Assembly: GCA_016713085.1 (NCBI GenBank)
Contig: JADJPV010000001.1
Coordinates: forward strand, 2,511,669 to 2,575,668
DNA length: 64,000 nt
Reading direction: 5' to 3'
Origin: Chitinophagaceae bacterium
Lineage (GTDB): Bacteria > Bacteroidota > Bacteroidia > Chitinophagales > Chitinophagaceae
Shown here: in pieces, positions 18,317 to 27,379 of the stretch
Numbering within the stretch: the first letter of the stretch is position 1
Layout of the letters: the number at the start of each line of letters is the position of its first letter
Notes under the pieces: generated by a model
Database searches by the model: none
The model's input: only the letters and a program-made list of their open reading frames with translations
What the model was told of the DNA's origin: nothing
Translations under genes and position numbers: made by a program

Positions 18317-19427
18317 AAGTAACGTAGATTGGTCTTTGGCGTTAATGCAAGCAAGGTCTCGTAAATCAGGTGAATGGTATTTTCAACATCACTCTTATGC
18401 AGCATTTCAACAGTAGTATGCATATAACGTAAAGGAATACTGATCAGAACCGAAGGGCAACCATCATTCGCATAGGCAAATGAATCGGTATCTGTTCCTG
18501 TACTGCGGCTCAAGGCACGCCATTGAACATCAATTTTTTTCTTTTCTGCAATATCAGCTACAAAATCGAGAAGCTTATTGTGAACTGCAGGTGCAGTTGC
18601 AAGCGACGGACCTTTGCCACAACTGATATCTCCTTCAACGATCTTACTGATCATAGGAGTGGTTGTATCATGTGTTACATCAGTTACAATCGCAACATCC
18701 GGTTTAATTCTGCGGGCAATCATTTCTGCTCCCCGTAACCCGATTTCTTCCTGTACAGCGTTTACAATATATAATCCAAAGGAAGTTTCTTTTTGTTTTC
18801 TTTCAGCAGCCTCGCCACTTCAGCAATCATAAAACCACCAATGCGGTTATCAAATGCACGGGCAATATAATAGTCATGCGCCAGTTCATCAAAACCTTCT
18901 TCATAGGTAACAACACATCCTATTTTAATGCCTAATGCTTCTACTTCTCTTTTCGTTCTTGCACCGCAATCAAGCCATAGATTATCTACTTTAGGTTGTG
19001 GCTCTTTTGCATCAGGGCTGCTGTGGCGTGTGTGAATAGCGGGCCATCCAAACACAGCTTTCACCATTCCTTTTTTACCGTGGATCAATACACGTTTCGC
19101 AGGAGCAATCTGGTGATCAACACCTCCATTGCGTTTTAAGTAAATTAATCCATCAGAGGTAATATAATTTACAAACCAACTGATCTCATCAGTGTGTGCT
19201 TCTATCACAACTTTAAATGAGTGTTCAGGATTTAGCACACCAACTGCTGTTCCATAGGAATCAGTAAAATGCGTATCGATATATGGTTTGATATATTCAA
19301 GCCAAACTTTCTGTCCGCTGGTTTCAAAACCAACAGGAGAATGGGTATTATGATAATTTTTCAGAAAGTCGAGTGAGGCAGCGGTGAGTATTGATTTCTT
19401 CTTAGTTGTTTTTGTTGCTTTTGCCAT
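18313..19427 (-). CDS. M42 family metallopeptidase, frameshifted
   Basis: Two frames give one 371-residue aminopeptidase of the M42/glutamyl-aminopeptidase type. Metal and catalytic motifs are visible: IEAHTDEISW, ARAFDNRIGG, VQEEIGLRGA and VTDVTHD, with a His near the end (RYMHTTVEML). The break near 18776-18781 is one missing base in a run (CAAAGG for CAAAAGG on the plus strand); repaired, it reads KKLPFGLYIVNAVQEEIG. Cytoplasmic, no signal peptide. It stands in the same run as the envelope genes but may be there only by co-transcription. Confidence 0.9.
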
Positions 19428-19451
19428 CGTTCATGGTTTTAGCAAATGTAA

Positions 19452-20284
19452 TTAAAACAGGAGGAATAAACTCAACAGGGAAGAAAGGATCAGCACACCG
19501 TCAACCCAACCGAGATAAAAAGATCATTGTCCTGCCGTTTTGATTCCCGCAGCAGATAGATTAGTACCAGGCCCGGAATGATTTGCAGCAGATGAGCAGA
19601 ATTGCTGAAACGGTATGCAAGAAACACAACGGTGAAGAGATAAATCAAAACATTGATCAGAAAGAAAACAGTAAACTGTTTTTCATTCATCAGGTTGGCC
19701 GGAGTATGTACGCCCGATTCAAAATCACGGAGTTTATCCCTGTAATCAAAGATCATCGTGGCTAATGCTACCAGCAGAATACGGCTGGCAAAAAGAAAAA
19801 TTTCATTCAGCTCCGGTTCAACATGAAAGAAAGCCAGTGGCAGCACAACAGTGGCATACGACCATACAAAGCCGATAAAATAGCTTTTGATGAATGTAAG
19901 ATAAGAAGGAAGCTTAATGGGTTTCTTTAACAGCAGCGGAGCCGTATAGCTTGCGTTGATCAGGATTGAAATAAGAATAAGTACTGTAATCTCTCTGATC
20001 TTCCACCAGAACCAAAGCATAGCCAGCAGTGTAAGCAGGTTAAAAATTAGCGTAAAGGTTTTTGTTCTGTGAAACCATAGCAATTGATCTGTTGATGTGC
20101 TTTTTTGTGCGGCTAAAGTAAAATGCACATTATAGCTTAGCAGGGTTGCAAAGAATACAAAAGAAATCAGCGTAAGAGGATAATCAAAAAGGGAATAGAA
20201 CATCTTTGTCTGCACACATAATGCAGCTGCACATAATGCAATAACAATATGATGGAAAAAGAAAAAGCGGAAGATGGCTTTCAT
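19452..20284 (-). CDS. UbiA-like prenyltransferase-family membrane protein, frameshifted at the C-terminus
   Basis: About 277 residues with eight or nine hydrophobic helices. YTAPLLLKKPIKLPSYLTF and FDYRDKLRDFESGVHTPA are the loops typical of the UbiA-like proteins of Bacteroidota; the classical NDxxD motif of true UbiA is not seen, so the substrate is open. A missing base in the A run at 19517-19521 (plus strand) truncates the frame; repaired, the protein ends LFYLGWVDGVLILSSLLSLF, a normal last helix. It follows a lipoprotein gene by 15 bases. Confidence 0.72.
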
Positions 20285-20299
20285 CTGCCTGCAAATAGT

Positions 20300-20773
20300 T
20301 TATAAAGGAAAAGCAATCACTGCGGTTTTGAGCGTATCACTTTTGTTGCCAGCCTTATCTTTTACAACAAACCGGAAGTAAGAAGTGTCTTTCCGTGGTG
20401 GGCAGGCAGGGCCTCCTAATAATGCGTATCCTTCAACATTAAGTGTTGAAAAACGAACCCTGAATAGAACCTTCTGGTTAGATGAATTAGGGTAGTCAGG
20501 AATTTTATAATCAAGATTGGTGAGGATTGAGTTTCCCGGACAAGGGACGTTGGCAGCATCTACTTTCTGAATGAAAATACTATCTTCCACATCACCTTCC
20601 TTATCAGTTACTTCAAAATCAATTTCAACGGCTGATCCGGTTCCATTTAACGTAGTAATGGTACCCACTGTCAGATCTTTGATCTTTAATTGAGGTTTTG
20701 TTTGATATTTATCTTTTTTACATCCAGCAAGGATACCGGCAAATAGGAAAAGAAATAATAGTTTTGCTCTCAT
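20300..20773 (-). CDS. Lipoprotein of unknown function
   Basis: Intact, 157 residues. Signal peptide MRAKLLFLFLFAGILAGCKK with lipobox LAGC. The mature part looks like one immunoglobulin-like beta domain (LKIKDLTVGTITTLNGTGSA, DKAGNKSDTLKTAV) as in many Bacteroidota surface lipoproteins. First gene of the minus-strand run that ends with the three phosphatase-superfamily paralogues. No specific function can be given. Confidence 0.75.
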   Translation of the reverse strand: MRAKLLFLFLFAGILAGCKKDKYQTKPQLKIKDLTVGTITTLNGTGSAVEIDFEVTDKEGDVEDSIFIQKVDAANVPCPGNSILTNLDYKIPDYPNSSNQKVLFRVRFSTLNVEGYALLGGPACPPRKDTSYFRFVVKDKAGNKSDTLKTAVIAFPL

Positions 20774-20791
20774 TCGGAATTGTTCTTATTT

Positions 20792-20799
20792 CAAATTTA
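20792..20799 (-). promoter_or_regulatory. -7 box before the minus-strand eight-gene run
   Basis: TAAATTTG on the minus strand, an exact TAnnTTTG, 18 bases before the lipoprotein ATG. No clear -33 element. It may serve the whole run down to 12122. Confidence 0.5.
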
Positions 20800-20822
20800 A
20801 GCATTAATACAGCATTAAAAAA

Positions 20823-21803
20823 TTGATTCCTCCTTTTGTTAACAATCTTTTTGAAGTAAATGCCGCTAATTTCAACACGGCAGCACATAATGCATTCCGT
20901 TTTCAATATGAAAACAGTGCTGTTTATCAGTCATTCTGTAAAGCATTGAAGATTGATGCGGAGCAAGTACCCGCTGATCAGCAGATCCCTTTTTTACCGA
21001 TCGGATTTTTCAAAACGCATAACGTAGTGTCAACCACTTTTCAGCCGGAAGCTGTTTTTGAAAGCAGCGGCACATCACAAACCATTCAGAGTAAACATGC
21101 TGTCAAAAGCCTTGCTCTGTATGAAGATTCTTTTTTCAATGCGTTTCAACTGCAGTATGGAAACCCTGAAAACTGGTGCTTTCTCGGGCTGCTGCCTTCT
21201 TATTTGGAACGCAGTCATTCATCATTGGTATATATGGTAAAGCGCCTGATGGATGAAAGTCAGCATCTCAACAATGGGTTTTATCTTAACGAATTTGATA
21301 AATTGTATGATACACTGAAACTTCTTGAAACAAACGGACAGCAAACGATGTTAATAGGGGTAACATTTGGTTTGCTTGATTTTGCAGAGAAATATCAACT
21401 GCATTGTTATAACACAACCATTATGGAAACCGGTGGAATGAAGGGCAGGAGAGAAGAGTTGACAAGAGAAGAAGTACATCAGTTACTTAAGAAAAGTTTT
21501 GGGGTAAAGACAATTCATTCTGAATACGGAATGACGGAACTGCTGAGCCAGGCTTATTCAGCAGGAGATGGATTGTTTCATTGTCCGCCATGGATGAAAG
21601 TACTGGTAAGAGATGAAGATGATCCCTTGCAGATGCATACAGTTGGGAAAGGTGCATTAAATATTATCGACCTTGCTAATTTGTATTCCTGTTGCTTTAT
21701 TGCAACCGATGATGTGGGCGAAGTGTATGAAGATGGCAGTTTCAGGGTGTTGGGCCGAATGGATAACAGCGATATACGTGGATGCAGCTTATTAGCTTTA
21801 TAA
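20823..21803 (+). CDS. LuxE/PaaK-like acyl-protein synthetase
   Basis: Intact, 326 residues, with a TTG start; no ATG lies upstream in frame. It has the adenylate-forming signature AVFESSGTSQTIQ, IMETGGMKGRREELTREEV, FGVKTIHSEYGMTELLSQAY and the C-terminal FRVLGRMDNSDIRGCS, all marks of the LuxE/acyl-CoA-ligase branch. Such proteins activate acyl groups with ATP. It lies six bases before the RlmK-like gene, so the two share a transcript; no luciferase or reductase genes are near. Confidence 0.8.
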   Translation: MIPPFVNNLFEVNAANFNTAAHNAFRFQYENSAVYQSFCKALKIDAEQVPADQQIPFLPIGFFKTHNVVSTTFQPEAVFESSGTSQTIQSKHAVKSLALYEDSFFNAFQLQYGNPENWCFLGLLPSYLERSHSSLVYMVKRLMDESQHLNNGFYLNEFDKLYDTLKLLETNGQQTMLIGVTFGLLDFAEKYQLHCYNTTIMETGGMKGRREELTREEVHQLLKKSFGVKTIHSEYGMTELLSQAYSAGDGLFHCPPWMKVLVRDEDDPLQMHTVGKGALNIIDLANLYSCCFIATDDVGEVYEDGSFRVLGRMDNSDIRGCSLLAL

Positions 21804-21809
21804 TTGACT

Positions 21810-22756
21810 ATGCTTACAGAAAAGTTACAGATGTTTCAGAACCGTTTAGCGAAAGTGTATAAACACCGGAGCAAACAGGCGAAGCGTATGCATATATCCT
21901 GTTACCGTTTGTATGATAAGGATTTGCCGGAGTTTCCCGTAAGTATTGATATTTATGGAGAGAAAGTTTGTTTGAGTGAATACAGGGCCAAACATCATTT
22001 AACGGAAGATGAACATATGGATTGGCTGAATGGTACAGCAGCAGTTATTGCTGATGTACTGCAGGTTGATGATGAACATATTTATACGAAGGAACGCCGA
22101 AGGAAAACAGATCGGTTATCACAATACCAGAAGGTAAGTGAAGAGAAGGAGTTTTTTGAAGTGGAAGAAAATGGACTGAAGTTTTTAGTCAATCTTTCTG
22201 ATTATCTTGATACAGGTTTGTTTCTCGATCACCGCATTACAAGAAAAATGCTGATGGATGAATCCAAAGGGAAAAAAGTACTCAACCTCTTTGCTTATAC
22301 AGGATCGTTCAGTGTATATGCGGCTGCAGGAGAAGCTGAGGAAGTAGTTACTGTTGATCTTTCTAACACTTATATCGATTGGGCAAAAAAAATTTTGAAG
22401 CAAATTTTCTTGTCGATCACCGGAAGTACAAATTTGAAGTGGCTGATGTAAAGCAATACCTGCAAACGCTTACACCCAATACATTTGATCTTGTGATCAT
22501 GGATCCGCCAACCTTCAGTAACAGTAAAAAAATGAAGGATTTCCTGGATATTCAGAAAGATCATGTTGAACTGATCAATCAGACATTCAGGGCTATGAAA
22601 ACGGGTGGGGTTTTGTACTTCAGCAATAATGCAACAAGGTTTGAACTCAATAAAGATGCTATCGAGGCATCGGTGATCAATGATATAACCAAGGCAACCA
22701 CTCCCTTTGATTTTGAGGGAAAACTCAGGCGCTGGTGCTGGAGAATGATCAAATAA
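21810..22756 (+). CDS. rlmK: RlmK-like 23S rRNA methyltransferase, frameshifted
   Basis: About 315 residues. The whole length matches the C-terminal half of Escherichia coli RlmKL, which makes m7G2069 in 23S rRNA: MFQNRLAKVYKHRSKQAKR, CYRLYDKDLPEFPVSIDIYG, VNLSDYLDTGLFLDHRITRK, motif I LNLFAYTGSFSVYAA and DLVIMDPPTFSNSKKM. A run of eight A at 22385-22392 should be nine; then WAKKNFEANFLVDHRK reads through. A TTG lies six bases upstream, but ATG 21810 is preferred. It is standalone, without the RlmL half. Confidence 0.82.
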
Positions 22757-22820
22757 GCCATAATTCATGCTTATTTTCAGTTATTATCTGAAAATCAATT
22801 CTTTTTGATTGGATTTTACA

Positions 22821-25094
22821 ATGAAAATCCCTAATTTTTCGTTTCAGTTTAATATCCTACAATCCAATTCTATGAAACCAGTACTTTCTTCATTCAAGGG
22901 AAATCCCCGTCTTAAGCAGATTCTCGCATTTTCGGCAGTTATTCTTGTTTTATTTGTTGGCATTGCTGTGAACTATATCATAGAGTTGAAAGTTCTTCAT
23001 TCGGTTCAGGATCACAATGCAAAAAACGACTCAGTTATTCTGCAGCAAAAGTATCAGCAGGTTGTAGAAAAGACGATGTTTTTGATTTCACAGGCAGATC
23101 ACAGTCTTGAACGGTTTATTCAAACCGGCGATTCAGCAAAGCTGGAAGAATTTAAGAACAACAGCACAATCGTTGGGGGAAACCTAGAATTGATAAAGAC
23201 AAGCTATGCGGTGTATGTTCCAAAATACCTGGTTAATATTTTTATTCATAAAGCAAAAAACAGGCTTGCACTTAATAACGAAATTCTTGAAACATACACT
23301 GCCAAAGGAGCAGGGAAAGCATTGGAGATTTTAAATGGCGGAGAAAACAAACGGAATCTTTCAGAGCTTTCTTATGGAGCACAAGAGTTGGTGAACACAA
23401 TGAGTTCAAAAATTTCCTCATTGAATCTTGCTATTGCCTCAGAAAGAACATCCATGCTGAACCTTGATAAGAAATGGAACCTGATCTCTTTGGTTTTTAT
23501 GCTGCTGATTGCTTTTCTGGTGTTATATAAAATGATTGAAACAAACCGGTTAAATAACAGTCTTTCCATTGCTGTTCAAAAAGAACACAGTGCATTGATG
23601 GTAAAAGATCAGTTTATTTCAAATGTTACACATGAATTACGTACACCTTTAAATTCCATTATCGGTTATACAAACCTGCTGCTGAAAAAAGATCATAACC
23701 AGGAAACAAAGCAATGGATCTATGCCATGAAAGTTTCCGGCAACCTGTTGATGGAAGTAATCAATGATGTACTCGATTATTCTAAACTTGAATCAGGCTA
23801 TATACAGTTTTCAAAAGAACCATTTGCGCTGAATGATGTATTGAGTAACCTGAAGAACGTAATACAAAACCGTGCAGACAGTAAAAATCTGCTGTTAATT
23901 ATTGAAAAAGATGAGCAGGTGCCTGTTCATTTGCTGGGCGATGAAAAGAAACTGATGCAACTGCTTGTGAATTTAACCGGTAACTCCATCAAGTTTACAG
24001 ATAGCGGAAGTATTAAAGTACAGGTGAAACTGGGAAAAATAACTGAAGGAAAAGCATGGCTCCAGTTTATTGTTTCTGATACAGGAATTGGTATTGACGA
24101 AAAGAAAATGCCTCATATTTTTGAACGTTTCTACCAGGTTGATTCAGGCTTGCAGAAAAAATACTTTGGTACGGGTCTTGGCTTACCTATTGTAAAACAA
24201 CTGGTGGAAATGCAGGGTGGAACTATTACAGCTGTTTCTTCACCGGGTATGGGAACAAAGTTTGAAGTGCTGTTACCCTATTTCATTGATACTGATGTTG
24301 AAATACATTCGTTGGTAGAAGAAATTGAAGTAATTGAAGAAGATGATGAAAGGAATGAGCAGCTGAAAATTTTAATAGTAGATGATAATGAAATGAACCG
24401 TGATTTACTTGGCTTCATTTTGAAAGAACATAATTATTCATTTGAAAAAGCAGAAAATGGATTGGTTGCGTTGAAAATGCTGAAATATAACAGTTACTAT
24501 TTTATCATCATGGATGTACAGATGCCGCACTTAAATGGCATTGAAACAACAAGGAAAATCAGGGCTGAATTAAAAATACAGACTCCGGTTATTGGGCTAA
24601 GTGCATTCAGTCAGCCCGAAGAACAGCAGGCCAGTATTCATGCAGGGATGAACGCTTATCTCACCAAACCAATTGATGATGTAAAATTATTTGAACTGCT
24701 GGAATATTATAAAGACTGGAATGCATTGCCAACTCCTTCGCAGTTGAAACTGATCAACATTGAATACCTCGAACGCATAACAGGAGGCAGTAAAGAATAT
24801 GTAGAAGAAGTGCTGTTGAAAGCAGCTGATCTGTTACCAACTGAAGTGAAAAAATTGCAGGATTCATTTGCTGCTGAAGATGCTGAACGGGTAAAAGAAG
24901 TGGCACATAATATGAAAACCACACTGGGAATTTTGGGTGTGAAGGAAGTTGTTTCGAATAAGGTAAGACAACTGGAAAAAGCTGATATAACGAAACCTTC
25001 TGAAAAAGAACAAATGAGTGTATTGGTGGCAGAATTAGATCATTCAGTCAAAATTGTACTGGAAGAATTAAAAGAATATTTAAACGCTGCCTGA
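22821..25094 (+). CDS. Hybrid sensor histidine kinase with receiver and HPt domains
   Basis: Intact, about 757 residues. Two membrane helices (about 32-52 and 220-240) flank an all-helical extracytoplasmic sensor of CHASE3 type. Then HisKA with the phospho-His in THELRTPLNSIIGY (about 271), an HATPase domain (NLTGNSIKF, DTGIGIDEKK, GTGLGLPIVKQLVEMQGG), a receiver with phospho-Asp in IIMDVQMPHLNG (about 565) and a C-terminal HPt domain with His in EVAHNMKTTLG (about 696). A complete internal phosphorelay, but no DNA-binding output or partner regulator beside it. Another ATG at 22872 could be the start. Confidence 0.92.
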   Translation: MKIPNFSFQFNILQSNSMKPVLSSFKGNPRLKQILAFSAVILVLFVGIAVNYIIELKVLHSVQDHNAKNDSVILQQKYQQVVEKTMFLISQADHSLERFIQTGDSAKLEEFKNNSTIVGGNLELIKTSYAVYVPKYLVNIFIHKAKNRLALNNEILETYTAKGAGKALEILNGGENKRNLSELSYGAQELVNTMSSKISSLNLAIASERTSMLNLDKKWNLISLVFMLLIAFLVLYKMIETNRLNNSLSIAVQKEHSALMVKDQFISNVTHELRTPLNSIIGYTNLLLKKDHNQETKQWIYAMKVSGNLLMEVINDVLDYSKLESGYIQFSKEPFALNDVLSNLKNVIQNRADSKNLLLIIEKDEQVPVHLLGDEKKLMQLLVNLTGNSIKFTDSGSIKVQVKLGKITEGKAWLQFIVSDTGIGIDEKKMPHIFERFYQVDSGLQKKYFGTGLGLPIVKQLVEMQGGTITAVSSPGMGTKFEVLLPYFIDTDVEIHSLVEEIEVIEEDDERNEQLKILIVDDNEMNRDLLGFILKEHNYSFEKAENGLVALKMLKYNSYYFIIMDVQMPHLNGIETTRKIRAELKIQTPVIGLSAFSQPEEQQASIHAGMNAYLTKPIDDVKLFELLEYYKDWNALPTPSQLKLINIEYLERITGGSKEYVEEVLLKAADLLPTEVKKLQDSFAAEDAERVKEVAHNMKTTLGILGVKEVVSNKVRQLEKADITKPSEKEQMSVLVAELDHSVKIVLEELKEYLNAA

Positions 25095-25171
25095 ATTTGA
25101 CCGGCACGAAAATGTAAACAGGAAATGAGCAATTCGTCATCTTCCACTACATTTACAGAAACGATTGTGTT

Positions 25172-25876
25172 ATGAACAAAGTTGTTTCAAATGCCAGTGA
25201 AGCAATCAATGATATTTCTAATGGAGCAACTCTCATGCTCGGTGGATTTGGATTGTGCGGTATTCCGGAAAATTGTATTTCAGCATTAGTTAAGAAAGGA
25301 ATTAAAAACCTTACCTGCATTTCCAACAATGCAGGCATTGATGATTTTGGCATTGGTTTAATGCTGAAGCAAAAGCAGGTGAAAAAAATGATCTCTTCTT
25401 ATGTTGGAGAGAATGCTGAATTTGAACGGCAACTGTTGAGCGGTGAACTGGAAGTTGAACTCATTCCGCAAGGAACCTTAGCTACACGTTGCATGGCTGC
25501 AGGTTATGGCATGCCGGCTATTTATACTCCGGCCGGAGTTGGAACAGAAGTAGCCGCCGGAAAAGAAATCAGAAACTTTAAAGGGAAAGATTATTTACTT
25601 GAGTGTGCATTGAATGCCGACTATGCAATTGTGAAAGCAGGGTAGGGTGATACGATGGGGAATTTAATTTTTAAAGACACTGCAAGAAATTTTAATCCCT
25701 TAATGGCAATGGCTGGAAAAATTACCATTGCTGAAGTGGAAGAATTAGTGGAAGCTGGTATACTTCATCCAAATGAAATTCATGTGCCCGGCATTTATGT
25801 ACATCGCATTTTCCAGGGAAGTAATTATGAAAAGAGGATTGAACAGAGGACTGTAAGAAAAAAAATAGCTAATTAG
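25172..25876 (+). CDS. scoA: 3-oxoacid CoA-transferase subunit A, in-frame stop
   Basis: About 234 residues of a family I CoA-transferase alpha subunit: LMLGGFGLCGIPENCI, the oxyanion region SSYVGENAEFERQLLSGELE, LIPQGTLATRCMAAGYG and, after the break, DTARNFNPLMAMAGKITIAEVEEL. A TAG at 25643-25645 interrupts the gene without a change of frame (AIVKAG-stop-GDTMGN); TGG (Trp) would fit. This is therefore a substitution and not an indel. It pairs with scoB to move CoA from succinyl-CoA to acetoacetate or a related acid. Confidence 0.88.
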
Positions 25877-25989
25877 TTAATGTGCTGATGGGCTAATGTT
25901 TTAGCTGCACCATCGGTTTAATTTTTATGCTGATTGTAGTTTAGGTTATCAGCATATCAGCAAATTGTCAAATTATCACATTGTTTGTT

Positions 25990-26645
25990 ATGGCTTTAAC
26001 AAAGAACAAATTGCACAACGCATTGCAAGGGAATTAAAAGATGGTTATTATGTTAATCTCGGCATTGGTATTCCAACGCTGGTCGCTAATTATATTCCCA
26101 AAGGCATTCATGTTGAATTGCAGAGTGAGAACGGCTTGCTGGGGATGGGGCCTTTTCCGTTTGAAGGAGATGAAGATCCTGATCTCATCAATGCAGGAAA
26201 ACAAACCATCACCACATTGCCCGGTTCAGCATTCTTCGATAGCGCCATGAGTTTTGGAATGATCCGTGCAGGTAAAGTTGACCTCACTGTTCTTGGCGCA
26301 ATGGAAGTAAGTGAACAGGGTGATATTGCTAACTGGAAAATCCCCGGTAAAATGGTAAAGGGAATGGGTGGAGCTATGGATCTTGTTGCCAGTGCAAAAA
26401 ATATTATTGTGGCCATGATGCATACCAATCCCAAAGGTGAAAGCAAATTACTGCCTCAATGCGCTTTGCCATTAACAGGCATAAGGTGCGTGAAGAAGAT
26501 TGTCTCTGATCTCGCCGTATTAGATGTTACGCCTGACGGATTTAAATTATTAGAAAGAGCTCCCGGTGTTTCAGTTGAAGAAATAATTGCTAAGACGGCA
26601 GGGAAGTTGACGGTGGAAGGGGAAGTGCCGGAGATGGTATTTTGA
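25990..26645 (+). CDS. scoB: 3-oxoacid CoA-transferase subunit B, frameshifted near the start
   Basis: About 218 residues. The catalytic Glu lies in VELQSENGLLGMGPFP; GYYVNLGIGIPTLVANYIP and VDLTVLGAMEVSEQGDIANW are typical of the beta subunit. The natural start is the ATG at 25990 (MALTKEQIAQRIARELKDG), but one missing A near 26001-26003 puts it out of frame with the rest. Gap to scoA 113 bases, with short AT-rich repeats. Confidence 0.9.
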
Positions 26646-26681
26646 GTTTAAAAGGTTAAATTTGGTTTCAATATAAAGACT

Positions 26682-26911
26682 ATGAGTAAAACAGAACTCA
26701 TTCATAAAGCAGTGAAAACACTGGAAAAATTACCTGCTGATAAAATAAGCGAGGTAAATGATTTTGCAGAATATATACTTAAAAAATTTGAAGAAGATGC
26801 TCTGCAAAAGGAATTCAGCAGTTAGTAGCAGAATCCTCTTCGTTTCAGTTTCTGGCGAAAGAAGAGGAAGCTGTATATACAGCCAAAGACCTCAAAGAAA
26901 AATACAAATGA
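26682..26911 (+). CDS. Antitoxin of a type II toxin-antitoxin pair, frameshifted
   Basis: About 76 residues in two frames: MSKTELIHKAVKTLEKLPAD, then EVNDFAEYILKKFEEDALQK and, after one missing A near 26808, GIQQLVAESSSFQFLAKEEE to DLKEKYK. The layout (short helical N-terminus, acidic tail) matches DUF2281-type antitoxins of Bacteroidota. The stop overlaps the toxin ATG (ATGA), the usual coupling. A TAAATTTG box lies 25 bases before the start. Confidence 0.72.
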
Positions 26912-27228
26912 TAAAAGGCGATATTATTCTTGTGCCTTTTCCCTTCACAGATTTATCGGGAAGCAAAACAAGACCTGCACTTGTATTATATACAGACGAA
27001 CGTGATGTAACAGTTGCTTTTATTTCTTCTCAGGCACAAATTGCCGCACTTACAGATATTTTGCTCAAGCCGGATGAATTGAACAGGTTAAAACAGGTTT
27101 CTGTTATCCGTTTGAGTAAGCTGGCAACTCTTGACAGAGACATTGTATTGGGTAAACTGGGCGAGCTTTCAAAAGAGCAGTTAGGCTCAGTGAATCAAAA
27201 CCTGATAGCCTTATTCCAATTGGGTTAA
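26908..27228 (+). CDS. PemK/MazF-like toxin
   Basis: Intact, 106 residues from the ATG that overlaps the antitoxin stop. MIKGDIILVPFPFTDLSGSK and TRPALVLYTDE are the N-terminal beta-barrel motifs of the PemK/MazF endoribonuclease family; SVIRLSKLATLDRDIVLGKL is the second conserved segment. Expected to cleave mRNA when free of antitoxin. A longer open frame upstream overlaps the antitoxin gene and is not used. Confidence 0.82.
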   Translation: MIKGDIILVPFPFTDLSGSKTRPALVLYTDERDVTVAFISSQAQIAALTDILLKPDELNRLKQVSVIRLSKLATLDRDIVLGKLGELSKEQLGSVNQNLIALFQLG

Positions 27229-27251
27229 TTTGATTTGTTGACGGCAGGAAA

Positions 27252-27365
27252 TTTTCAAGGTCACAAATTGTGACCTTGAAGAATGGAAACTTGTTTTGAG
27301 GTTGCAAAATGAAACCTCAAGAGAAAACGGGCTTGATGAAGAAACTGCAGGATTTTTTTAAGAGA
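27252..27365 (+). pseudogene. Possible ORF6N-domain remnant
   Basis: One plus-strand frame reads FSRSQIVTLKNGNLF, stop, then MKPQEKTGLMKKLQDFF. RSQIVTLK and GLxKKL resemble the ORF6N (KilA-related) domain of phage and defence-island proteins, which I recall with such segments. No start or catalytic domain remains. This is a faint likeness and could be chance. Confidence 0.25.
27254..27280. repeat. Perfect 27-bp palindrome
   Basis: Arms TTCAAGGTCACAA and TTGTGACCTTGAA around one central A. It lies 26 bases after the toxin stop. A second inverted repeat (TTGAGGTT / AACCTCAA, 27296-27320) follows at once. Confidence 0.85.
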
Positions 27366-27379
27366 GATAGAAGACCTGG

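Noticed and set aside
20823..21803. True luciferase-type LuxE system
   Set aside because: Only the synthetase-like gene is present; no LuxC, LuxD or luciferase genes lie near, so a bioluminescence role is not supported.
26758..26907. Extended N-terminus of the PemK-like toxin
   Set aside because: It is the antitoxin gene read in a shifted frame after a missing A.
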